A stretch of 18,916 bases of DNA, from positions 1 through 18,916 of the forward strand of contig DAIUFH010000041.1 in the NCBI GenBank assembly GCA_036844705.1. Reading direction: 5' to 3'. The notes beneath the pieces were generated by a model. That model did not search any database, had not been told where the DNA came from, and saw only the letters and a program-made list of their open reading frames with translations. Below are positions 1 to 5,813 of this stretch, one piece after another. The translations under genes and the position numbers were made by a program. Positions within the stretch are counted from its first letter, which is position 1. Every line of letters starts with the position of its first letter. The stretch comes from DAIUFH01 sp036844705. Its GTDB lineage: Bacteria; Bacillota; Clostridia; Tissierellales; Tissierellaceae.

Positions 1-225
1 AATTTTGTGGAATTCATATGGTGGATAATCAGCAGCTGTACCTAAAACTAGTTTTCCCGCCTTCTTTATTTCACCAATTTTACCTTCTTCAGTTGGTTCT
101 TCACCTTGGTTTGATGAATCAGGTTCAGCTGGAGGCGTTACAGTAGGAGTTTCAGTTTTCCCACAAGCTCCAAATACTACTAACATACTTACTACTAATA
201 ATGCAATTACAATTTTCTTAAACAT
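1..225 (-). CDS. Amino-acid ABC transporter substrate-binding lipoprotein, family 3 (partial, N-terminus only)
   Basis: The 75 visible codons start at ATG (223-225) behind a GGGGG ribosome binding site and run off the left edge of the window. Residues 1-20 are a lipoprotein signal peptide: MFKK, a hydrophobic core, then a lipobox VFGAC, so the protein should be lipidated on that Cys and anchored outside the membrane. A Pro/Glu/Thr/Ser-rich linker follows, then the segment KAGKLVLGTAADYPPYEF, the usual first beta strand and ligand-loop entry of family 3 (polar amino acid) solute-binding proteins. In the family this protein delivers an amino acid or related solute to a membrane permease and ATPase, which would lie beyond the window. 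The ligand cannot be told from this fragment. It has its own promoter and a structured leader. Confidence 0.87.
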   Translation of the reverse strand, partial: MFKKIVIALLVVSMLVVFGACGKTETPTVTPPAEPDSSNQGEEPTEEGKIGEIKKAGKLVLGTAADYPPYEFHKI

Positions 226-388
226 TTTTATTCCCCCTATTATTATTTAATTTTCTTTTATAATAGTGAGAAACTCCTTAGACCTTCGGAAGTCTTTTCG
301 GCATTACTAAGATGAGACTTCCATAGGCTCTTGCCAAAATCAATATTTTGCAAGATTAAGACCTCCTTTTTCAATAAAAATCTATAAT
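226..388 (-). promoter_or_regulatory. Structured 5' leader RNA, candidate cis-regulatory element, class not recognised
   Basis: A transcript from the promoter at 395-423 would carry about 160 untranslated bases before the lipoprotein start. On the minus strand they can fold into hairpin A (TCTTGC 350-355 with GCAAGA 329-334) and hairpin B (an 8-bp perfect stem GGAAGTCT/AGACTTCC, 315-322 with 288-295). The apical loop of hairpin B contains TCTTAG (307-312), complementary (one G-U pair) to CTAAGG (276-281) just downstream, so a pseudoknot is possible. The same CTAAGG could instead pair with TCTTA at 357-361, giving two exclusive folds. I checked from memory against lysine, glycine, SAM, guanidine, T-box and ydaO types and saw no match. 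No intrinsic terminator is visible, so any control would probably act on translation. Confidence 0.45.
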
Positions 389-394
389 ATATTT

Positions 395-423
395 ATTATA
401 TTACCTTGCTAAATTAAATGCAA
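395..423 (-). promoter_or_regulatory. Sigma-A-type promoter of the substrate-binding lipoprotein gene
   Basis: On the minus strand, TTGCAT (418-423), a 17-bp spacer and a perfect TATAAT (395-400) form a near-consensus promoter. Transcription should begin near 388. The MITE-like element ends 30 bp upstream of the -35 box. Confidence 0.75.
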
Positions 424-453
424 CTATTTTTTATACAAAATTTATATTTGTTT

Positions 454-645
454 TCCAAGGAATTGTTACTATTCACAGTAGATTTTATACGGGCATCAGC
501 TAGTTTCATTCTGAACCGCAGGTGAAGAATCTCGGGTCTAAAACCGAGATCCTTCGGAAGCTATAATCATACTGCAAAACTCAGGATGACAAGAATGTAT
601 GCTCAGATGACTACTGGTTGACTGTGAATAGTAACTCCAAGGAAT
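454..645. mobile_element. MITE-like element (464-635) with flanking 10-bp target duplication
   Basis: Perfect 15-bp terminal inverted repeats, GTTACTATTCACAGT (465-479) and ACTGTGAATAGTAAC (621-635), bound a segment of about 172 bp. It is flanked on both sides by the same 10 bases TCCAAGGAAT (454-463 and 636-645), the expected trace of a transposition event. There is no reading frame of useful size inside. The interior has a small hairpin (ATCTCGG/CCGAGAT, 529-550) and CATTCTGA- and CAGGATGA-type motifs that recur elsewhere in the window. I read it as a non-autonomous element mobilised by a transposase encoded elsewhere. The family of that transposase cannot be told here. Confidence 0.75.
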
Positions 646-705
646 CAATAGTTTATTAAGAATAGATATGTTTATCATAATCCATACCTCTCATACACTC
701 TAAAT

Positions 706-1122
706 TTAAAGAAAACTTTCGTCTATAAAAACAATGAATTTTTTTATATCTTTTAATTTATATTTAAGGATATCGTAAATTATGTTCTTATCAATTTTTA
801 AATACTCATGCGATAGTATATTTCTAAGCCCAACCATGCTTTTATAAAGCTTCGTATCTTTTTCGTCTATATATTTTTCTTTGTTCAATATATCGAATGC
901 ATCTCCGAGTGTTGATGGATTCCCAATATTGTTATCTACTACAATATGAGTAACAATATCTACCATCATATTTATAATAATAAATAAATTGTATTCTACT
1001 ACATCTTGTACTATATCATCATCTAAGAAATCTCTTAAAGACAAGTTTTCATATCTTTCAATTTTCTTCAAGGATTCTAGTATTTGATTTAATCTTTGCT
1101 TGACCACTGTAGTATTAACCAT
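706..1122 (-). CDS. hepT: HepT-like HEPN-family ribonuclease toxin (DUF86)
   Basis: This 138-residue, mostly alpha-helical protein has the HEPN catalytic motif R-x4-H-x-Y as RNILSHEY (R100, H105, Y107). In characterised HepT toxins Arg and His form the RNase site, and the Tyr is the residue adenylylated by the partner MntA. The ATG at 1122 overlaps the end of mntA by 8 bp and is preceded by AGAGG inside mntA, so the two are translationally coupled in the usual order for this system, antitoxin first. The motif is intact, so the toxin is probably active. No terminator is clear after its stop; the MITE-like element begins about 60 bp downstream. Confidence 0.88.
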   Translation of the reverse strand: MVNTTVVKQRLNQILESLKKIERYENLSLRDFLDDDIVQDVVEYNLFIIINMMVDIVTHIVVDNNIGNPSTLGDAFDILNKEKYIDEKDTKLYKSMVGLRNILSHEYLKIDKNIIYDILKYKLKDIKKFIVFIDESFL

Positions 1123-1522
1123 TTACATCAACCTCTTTTTTCAATCTATCTATATTCCTTCTATATGATAATTCCAAGTATCTTTTCACGTCATTGTATT
1201 CAAATAGCGTTTTAACTTTAAAATTAGACTCCTCAATTTCATCTCTGGTAAATAGCAATATATGTTTCTTGTATATCTCAAATTTTAATAATGGAGTTGC
1301 TGAATTTAATATAATAAGATCTACTTCTCTTTTAGACGCAGTTGTCAATTTCATCTTTAAATCTAGGTATTCATCTGTCGACATCTGATTATTTAAATAT
1401 ATAGCAATATCAATATCACTATCATTTCTTAATTTGCCACTAACATAGGAACCAAAAACATAAGCAAATACTATAATCTCATATTCAATTAAAATATTTC
1501 TGCAATTTTTAATAATATCCAA
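1115..1522 (-). CDS. mntA: MntA-like nucleotidyltransferase antitoxin
   Basis: The 135-residue protein belongs to the minimal nucleotidyltransferase family. It shows the GSx10DxD signature (G24-S25, D36, D38) and a third acidic residue in REVDLIIL (D68), the set of metal- and nucleotide-binding residues of the fold. In known MntA/HepT pairs this enzyme neutralises the HEPN toxin by transferring AMP groups from ATP to its active-site Tyr. The start codon is TTG (1520-1522), chosen because AAGGAG lies 9 bases upstream (1532-1537) and no ATG is nearby. A good promoter precedes it at 1603-1631. The C-terminal part after about residue 95 is charged and helical and may contact HepT. Confidence 0.87.
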   Translation of the reverse strand: MDIIKNCRNILIEYEIIVFAYVFGSYVSGKLRNDSDIDIAIYLNNQMSTDEYLDLKMKLTTASKREVDLIILNSATPLLKFEIYKKHILLFTRDEIEESNFKVKTLFEYNDVKRYLELSYRRNIDRLKKEVDVNG

Positions 1523-1602
1523 TTGCTTTCACTCCTTAATTGCCATAAATTATCCCTATTTGTTATTAATTTTATTAACTACTAATATATTCTCTTTAGT
1601 AA

Positions 1603-1631
1603 ATTATATAGTATCATATAGTAAAATTCAA
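1603..1631 (-). promoter_or_regulatory. mntA-hepT promoter with tandem decamer, possible operator
   Basis: The minus strand reads TTGAAT (1626-1631), 17 bp, TATAAT (1603-1608). Two 10-base units, TACTATATGA (1614-1623) and TACTATATAA (1604-1613), stand head to tail across the spacer and the -10 box and differ at one base. Their placement would suit an autoregulatory site, but that is inference. Confidence 0.65.
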
Positions 1632-1700
1632 TCATTAGCCACATTAATATATGATAAAATGTTGTTTGGTCACATTAGAATACTGTTTATACATTTCATT

Positions 1701-1728
1701 TTTAAAATTCATTAATATTTGGTATAAT
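1701..1728 (+). promoter_or_regulatory. Extended -10 promoter of the small membrane ORF
   Basis: TGGTATAAT (TATAAT at 1723-1728, with the upstream TGn) is an extended -10 element. The -35 region (TTTAAA 1701-1706) is weak. It lies about 50 bp before the TTG start at 1779. Confidence 0.55.
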
Positions 1729-1778
1729 AGTAATGTCTAGTAGTTTCTTATAAAAAGTTTGATTTAGGAGTGAGACCA

Positions 1779-1895
1779 TTGCTTAAGAGAATAGGAACAA
1801 TGGAAATTATAGTACTTATCATACTTGCATTTTTATTATGGGAATTAATATCGTTTATTTATCATAAGTTTATAAAAAAAAATGAAAGCAAGTAG
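1779..1895 (+). CDS. Small single-span membrane protein, 38 residues, unknown function
   Basis: A 38-codon frame starts at TTG (1779-1781), 8 bases after AGGAG, and ends with TAG at 1893-1895. It encodes a short basic start (LKRIGTMEI), one hydrophobic span from about residue 9 to 27 containing a Trp, and a basic tail (YHKFIKKNESK). The pattern predicts a single membrane helix with a cytoplasmic basic tail. The GTMEI start recalls TatA, but the amphipathic helix of TatA is missing, so I do not assign it. Promoter, ribosome site and terminator are all in place, which argues for a real gene. Its last codons form the left arm of the terminator palindrome. Confidence 0.6.
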   Translation: MLKRIGTMEIIVLIILAFLLWELISFIYHKFIKKNESK

Positions 1896-1916
1896 AACGT
1901 TCTACTTGCTTTCATT
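1881..1916. terminator. Bidirectional terminator, perfect 36-bp palindrome
   Basis: AATGAAAGCAAGTAGAAC is followed at once by its exact reverse complement, giving two 18-bp arms. Reading on the minus strand, after rsgA, it is followed by a run of eight or more Ts. Reading on the plus strand it is followed by CCTTTTT. It therefore ends rsgA from one side and the small membrane ORF from the other. Confidence 0.85.
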
Positions 1917-1968
1917 CCTTTTTATAGCGAGCCTGTATATACTATACTAACATACCTCGAGGAAGATT

Positions 1969-3078
1969 CTACGGTCTATTTTTAATATTTCTTACTTCTT
2001 TATAAAATTTCATCATATTCTTTTTATGCTCCTGTTGAGCTTTTGTATTGTTCTTTCGTTCAATAAATTGTACTTCTCTTAAAAGCTTATTATAGCTATC
2101 CAGTCTCTCTTGAGGCAGGGTACCATCTTCTATAGCAGCTCTAACAGCACAACCAGGCTCCTTCGCATGCTTACAATCGCTAAACCTACATGTTTTTGCC
2201 AATTCAGTAATATCATTAAAAGAGTTTTCTATTCCTTCAGTATCATCTAAAAGCTGTATCTCCCTCATACCTGGAGTATCTATTACAATACCCTTATTCT
2301 TTAATACAATCAATTCTCTGTGAGTTGTTGTATGCTTGCCCTTTGAATCATCTTCTCTGATATCTCCTACCTGCATTCTCTCCTCACCTAATAAATAATT
2401 TATCAAGGTTGATTTCCCCACACCTGAAGAACCAATAAAGCCTATGGTCTTCCCAAGTTTCAGATATTTTTCAATTTCATCAATTCCTTCACCGGTTAGT
2501 GAACTAACATAAAATATATCTATGCCTATAGCTACTTCCTCGATTTCACTTTTCAATGATTCCAAGTCATTATTTAAGTCTATCTTTGTGAGAATAACTA
2601 CCGGTGTTGCACCACTATTCCAGCCTATGGTAATATATCTTTCCAATCTTCTTAAATTGAAATCATTATTTACTGACATGCAGATAAATAAGGTATCAAT
2701 ATTTGAAGCAATTATCTGTTCATCTGTTTTAATTCCAGCCACCTTCCTTGAAACATAGCTTTTTCTAGGAAGTACTCTGGATATTATTCCATCACCATCG
2801 TTATTTGTAGTTCTATCTACAATAACCCAGTCTCCAACAGCTGGAAATTCACTTATATCAAATGTTGACTTCATAAACTTACCTGTGACCCTAGCCAATA
2901 TGTCTTGTTCTTCTGTAGCCACTTTATATGAACCCCTATACTCTGCAATGACTCTACCTATATGATAATTTTCGATTTCACTTTTATACTCATTTAATAA
3001 CTCATTGGTTAAACCTAATTCATATAATCTTTCTAACAATTTGTTGTTTCCTCCCAATTTTTCACTATTTTTGGGCAT
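1969..3078 (-). CDS. rsgA: Ribosome small-subunit-dependent GTPase A
   Basis: RsgA is a circularly permuted GTPase that acts late in 30S subunit maturation. An N-terminal OB-fold (about residues 35-100 of the 369-residue form) precedes the permuted G domain: TKID (G4), then GSSGVGKST (Walker A/G1), HTTTHRE (switch I) and DTPGMRE (G3). The C-terminal zinc site is CRFSDCKHAKEPGC. All key residues are present. I start at the ATG at 3076-3078, with CAGGG 7 bases upstream. A TTG at 3127-3129 would add 17 residues but has no ribosome site. The N-terminus is longer than in the YloQ of Bacillus, a common variant. The gene ends at the shared palindromic terminator. The start region is covered by a hairpin. 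Confidence 0.93.
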   Translation of the reverse strand: MPKNSEKLGGNNKLLERLYELGLTNELLNEYKSEIENYHIGRVIAEYRGSYKVATEEQDILARVTGKFMKSTFDISEFPAVGDWVIVDRTTNNDGDGIISRVLPRKSYVSRKVAGIKTDEQIIASNIDTLFICMSVNNDFNLRRLERYITIGWNSGATPVVILTKIDLNNDLESLKSEIEEVAIGIDIFYVSSLTGEGIDEIEKYLKLGKTIGFIGSSGVGKSTLINYLLGEERMQVGDIREDDSKGKHTTTHRELIVLKNKGIVIDTPGMREIQLLDDTEGIENSFNDITELAKTCRFSDCKHAKEPGCAVRAAIEDGTLPQERLDSYNKLLREVQFIERKNNTKAQQEHKKNMMKFYKEVRNIKNRP

Positions 3079-3085
3079 AAAAATA

Positions 3086-3121
3086 CCCTGGTATCTTTTC
3101 CGTACTTTAACACTACCAAGG
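3086..3121 (-). promoter_or_regulatory. Hairpin covering the rsgA ribosome binding site
   Basis: On the minus strand CCTTGGTA (3114-3121) can pair with TACCAGGG (3086-3093), 8 bp with one G-U pair and a 20-base loop. The right arm contains the AGGG that serves the ATG at 3078, so the fold would hide the ribosome site. Regulation is inferred. Confidence 0.35.
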
Positions 3122-3133
3122 TGCAACAAAAAG

Positions 3134-3151
3134 CAGATTAAATTTTATCTG
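3134..3151 (-). terminator. Weak terminator-like hairpin between the small ORF and rsgA
   Basis: The minus strand reads CAGATAAAATTTAATCTG followed by CTTTTTG. The stem is AT-rich with one mismatch (5 + 3 pairs), so it would terminate poorly or partially. It sits 7 bases after the stop of the 22-codon ORF. Confidence 0.3.
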
Positions 3152-3158
3152 TGTTTAT

Positions 3159-3227
3159 CTATTTACCTACACCTAGAGTAGTATCATATGATTTTTTATT
3201 TTTTACACTCTCAATTATTCTATCCAT
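3159..3227 (-). CDS. Small ORF of 22 codons upstream of rsgA, possible leader peptide
   Basis: An ATG at 3225-3227 follows AAAAGGAG with a 9-base spacer, one of the better ribosome sites in the window, and the frame ends at TAG 3159-3161. The peptide, MDRIIESVKNKKSYDTTLGVGK, is basic and soluble, with no signal or membrane segment and no run of one amino acid of the kind seen in classical attenuators. It lies in its own transcribed region after the terminator of the upstream gene and before two hairpins that precede rsgA. It may be a leader peptide, a free small protein or a decayed gene. I do not recognise it. Confidence 0.45.
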   Translation of the reverse strand: MDRIIESVKNKKSYDTTLGVGK

Positions 3228-3259
3228 AAAACACCACTCCTTTTCTTAAATCTAATTCT

Positions 3260-3288
3260 AAATTAACATAAATTCTTCTTTAAGTCAA
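3260..3288 (-). promoter_or_regulatory. Possible promoter for the small ORF and rsgA
   Basis: TTGACT (3283-3288) is a good -35 box directly after the terminator of the stalk-domain gene. The -10 at 17 bp, TAATTT (3260-3265), is poor, so the call is tentative. Confidence 0.4.
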
Positions 3289-3296
3289 TAAAAATA

Positions 3297-3332
3297 AAGC
3301 TCTATTCAAATATTAATATCTGAATAGAGCTT
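3297..3332 (-). terminator. Terminator of the stalk-domain protein gene
   Basis: A perfect 12-bp stem, AAGCTCTATTCA with TGAATAGAGCTT, and a 12-base loop are followed on the minus strand by TATTTTTATT. It begins 6 bases after the stop codon. Confidence 0.85.
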
Positions 3333-3338
3333 AGAATA

Positions 3339-4682
3339 CTATTCTTTTTCTGTTTCTTCTACTTTAGCATTTTCAGTTGATTCTTCTACTTCTATCAGAT
3401 CTTCTGCTGGTATAGCATCTAATGCTTCTTTTGGTATTTCAAAATCTTCTGCAGCATTTATATTTTTATACTCAGCAACCATATCCATTTTGATGTTCTT
3501 TAGCATTTCAGTAACATTGTTCATTTCATCTTCAGTAACACCTTCAGGAGCTTCTTCAGCTATTGTACCCATCATTTGTTCCATAGCCTTGCTTAGTAAA
3601 GAACTAAAGTCCATTTCCTGTTTCACAAATTCTCCTGTAGATTCATCAAGATATATTGTGCATTTTACATCATCAAAACTACCCAATAAATCTAAACCTA
3701 GTTGTGCATCTTCACCTAAAGCATCTTTGAACACAGACAAATTTTGATCCATTAGTCCAACTATGTCTTTATAGGAAATTGTTACTTCATATTTTTGAAG
3801 ATTGCCTGTTTCAGAAGGATAAGTTCCTAGGTATTTTACATCAGTCATTGATTTCTCATTAAGAGCCTTCATCTCCTCATTATTAGGATCAAGTAGCTTA
3901 ATATATTCTTCATCTTCTATTTCCTGTTTAACCCATTGGGACTCACCAGTTTCTGGATTATTGATAAGCATATAAGTACTATACTTATTTCCCTTAGTTG
4001 ACATATACATTTCCATCAAAGGTTGAGATAATTTATCATCACCTGCATCCACCATCATATTTACAGTTGCTTTCATTTTCATTGGATCGGTGAAAGTAGT
4101 AGCATCCATATCCATTTTCATATTAACTTCTTGCATACTTCCATCTTCACCTGGTACGGACATAGACATGTTTATCAATGCATTCATATCATAGTTCTTC
4201 CATGCATAGAATTTTTCATATGCTTCCAATATCTTTGCTTTAGCGTCAACAGATTCAGTTATTATGTTAACTGTTCTAGTATCAGCATCCCATTGTACTT
4301 CAGCACCAAAAGCTTCCATAACTTTTTTTATAGGTAGATATGTTCTTTCTTCTTTAATAACTGCAACTGTATCAGACTCTATCTTTTCTCCATTTTTAAG
4401 TACATAAGGCTCTCCTATAGGAACCTCTACAGTTACGTCACCTTTTTTAGCTACAGCAGTTCTAGTTTCATTGTTCCACTCTACCTCAGCACCAAAAGCC
4501 TCCAATGCTGCCTTGAAAGGTACGAGTGTTCTACTGTTTTCATCAATAAATGGTCTACCTATATCATCATTAAATTCAACATTAGCAGAGTCAATTTTAA
4601 CTGATATTCCTTGTTCAGCATAAGCTACTGCAGAGAACAATGTCATAACAATGGCAAGACCTAGTATCAGATTCTTCTTCAT
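3339..4682 (-). CDS. Secreted protein with copper amine oxidase N-terminal (stalk) domain
   Basis: The 447-residue product begins with a Sec signal peptide (MKKNLILG... cut near AYA/EQ, about residue 22). Residues 40-140 hold two stalk repeats of the amine-oxidase N-terminal type, each with a TLVPFK or TYLPIK strand and an AFGAEV-W motif, a module that clostridia use on exported proteins. The remainder (about 150-425) is rich in Met, Lys and acidic residues and looks like the beta-rich LolA/LppX-type fold found in DUF6612-like proteins, though that is a guess from pattern alone. The tail is Glu-rich. No oxidase catalytic domain is present. Translation starts at ATG behind AGGAGG. The gene is alone between its promoter and a strong terminator. 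Function unknown, probably in the cell wall or outside. Confidence 0.82.
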   Translation of the reverse strand: MKKNLILGLAIVMTLFSAVAYAEQGISVKIDSANVEFNDDIGRPFIDENSRTLVPFKAALEAFGAEVEWNNETRTAVAKKGDVTVEVPIGEPYVLKNGEKIESDTVAVIKEERTYLPIKKVMEAFGAEVQWDADTRTVNIITESVDAKAKILEAYEKFYAWKNYDMNALINMSMSVPGEDGSMQEVNMKMDMDATTFTDPMKMKATVNMMVDAGDDKLSQPLMEMYMSTKGNKYSTYMLINNPETGESQWVKQEIEDEEYIKLLDPNNEEMKALNEKSMTDVKYLGTYPSETGNLQKYEVTISYKDIVGLMDQNLSVFKDALGEDAQLGLDLLGSFDDVKCTIYLDESTGEFVKQEMDFSSLLSKAMEQMMGTIAEEAPEGVTEDEMNNVTEMLKNIKMDMVAEYKNINAAEDFEIPKEALDAIPAEDLIEVEESTENAKVEETEKE

Positions 4683-4720
4683 TCAATTTCCTCCTTTTAT
4701 AATTTAGTCTATTTAATATA

Positions 4721-4749
4721 ATATTACACTATTGCATAAAATAAAACAA
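4721..4749 (-). promoter_or_regulatory. Probable promoter of the stalk-domain gene
   Basis: The minus strand shows TTGTTT (4744-4749), 17 bp, TAATAT (4721-4726), about 40 bp before the start codon. Confidence 0.5.
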
Positions 4750-4775
4750 CCATTCCACGAAATTCATAAAATTAT

Positions 4776-4789
4776 TGTTAAAAATAACA
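4776..4789 (-). terminator. Possible weak terminator after the AEC permease gene
   Basis: TGTTA-TTTT-TAACA followed by AATAATTTT on the minus strand lies 6 bases past the stop codon. The stem is only 5 bp and AT-rich, so read-through is likely. Confidence 0.25.
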
Positions 4790-4795
4790 CATATC

Positions 4796-5722
4796 TTAAA
4801 TATATTGTAATAATACAACAAAAGCAGGTATAGTTAAAACAGAAAATAAGGTCGTCAATACCACTAAAATTGTTGAAAAGCCCAATTCCTTATTATACTT
4901 CTCAGCAAAAATAGAGGCCAATGTTGCGGTTGGCATGGCTACTTGCAATACTATAGACTTTGTTACAAGAGATGATTTCCCCATTAAATGAAAAATCAAT
5001 GCTATTAAAAGAGGAATGATTATAAGCTTACTGATGACTGCATAGTGTACCTTCCAGTCCTTCATATTTTCCTTAAAGTTAACGTTGGAGAGTATTACCC
5101 CTACTACTATCATAGATAGTGGTCCTGTTATATCACCTACTAGTTTGATACTGGAATATAATACCTGTGGTACCTCTATTGAAAAAACCATTATAAACAA
5201 ACCAATCAATATAGTAATAATTATTGGATTTTTTAATAAATCTAGCATTTCTTTCTTAATGTTATTATCCTTTCCTTTCCCTTTATATAACATAATCCCA
5301 TATGACCATAAAAAAATATTGAAAATCATATTATAAGCGGTGCCATATATAACCCCTTCCGGACCATATGCTGCATTTAACAACGGGAACCCAATAAAAC
5401 CTGTATTAGTAAATATATTAGAAAAATTCATAACATCACGTTTATTGCCTTTTACAGCAATCAATAAAATATAAGAGATTGCAAATAAGAAAATATGTGT
5501 GATTAAACTATAATAGAAAGCTTGATATACATTATTCTTTACTTGTGCATCAAATCCGGACATATATGATGAAAGTATCAATAATGGCAATGTTAATTTC
5601 ATTAATATATCAATGAGTGCATTATTTATGGCAGGTGTTATTATACCTTTTTTACTAGCATATACTCCCACAAATAATATTAAAAAAAGTGAAATTACTG
5701 AGCTGATAATTGTAGATAGCAT
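4796..5722 (-). CDS. AEC-family (auxin efflux carrier-like) transporter
   Basis: The 308-residue protein is nearly all hydrophobic, with about ten predicted membrane spans in two groups of five around a short charged loop (YKGKGKDNNIKKE, near residue 150). The start (IISSVISLFLILFVGVYASKKGII), the LTLPLLILSSY segment and the C-terminal VAMPTATLASIFAEKYN motif are typical of the AEC family (TC 2.A.69). Bacterial members include malate and other organic acid carriers, and the substrate here cannot be predicted. The ATG follows GGAGG with a short spacer. It lies 66 bp downstream of uvrA on the same strand with no clear terminator between, so partial co-transcription is possible. I see no functional link to repair. 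Confidence 0.88.
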   Translation of the reverse strand: MLSTIISSVISLFLILFVGVYASKKGIITPAINNALIDILMKLTLPLLILSSYMSGFDAQVKNNVYQAFYYSLITHIFLFAISYILLIAVKGNKRDVMNFSNIFTNTGFIGFPLLNAAYGPEGVIYGTAYNMIFNIFLWSYGIMLYKGKGKDNNIKKEMLDLLKNPIIITILIGLFIMVFSIEVPQVLYSSIKLVGDITGPLSMIVVGVILSNVNFKENMKDWKVHYAVISKLIIIPLLIALIFHLMGKSSLVTKSIVLQVAMPTATLASIFAEKYNKELGFSTILVVLTTLFSVLTIPAFVVLLQYI

Positions 5723-5777
5723 CCTTTACCTCCATTTATTATCTATTTTATGTCCACTTGAACAAAGAGAAATTCGG

Positions 5778-5813
5778 AGATTCCTCGACTACACTCGGGA
5801 TGACGAAGAATCT
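5778..5813. repeat. Dispersed hairpin repeat spanning the uvrA stop codon
   Basis: AGATTCCTCG (5778-5787) and CGAAGAATCT (5804-5813) form a 10-bp stem with one wobble pair around a 16-base loop. The minus-strand text TCATCCCGAGTGTAG followed by CGAGGAATCT is of the same type as motifs inside the MITE at 464-635. The uvrA stop (5789-5791) lies in the loop. Confidence 0.65.

Noticed and set aside
226..388. Lysine riboswitch or T-box before the amino-acid transporter gene
   Set aside because: Neither the lysine-aptamer motifs nor the T-box sequence (AGGGTGGNACCGCG) is present.
1779..1895. TatA-like translocase component
   Set aside because: The start is similar, but the glycine hinge and amphipathic helix of TatA are absent.
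1894..1901. GAACGTTC as a second SOS box
   Set aside because: The LexA site needs four bases between GAAC and GTTC. Here there are none, and the bases are the centre of the terminator palindrome.
1952..1975. CCTCGAGGAAGATTCT near the end of rsgA as another repeat copy
   Set aside because: Only a few bases resemble the repeat family and no stem or flanking match supports it.
3079..3129. TTG at 3129 as start of rsgA
   Set aside because: No ribosome site precedes it, and the extra 17 residues overlap a hairpin; the ATG at 3078 is better.
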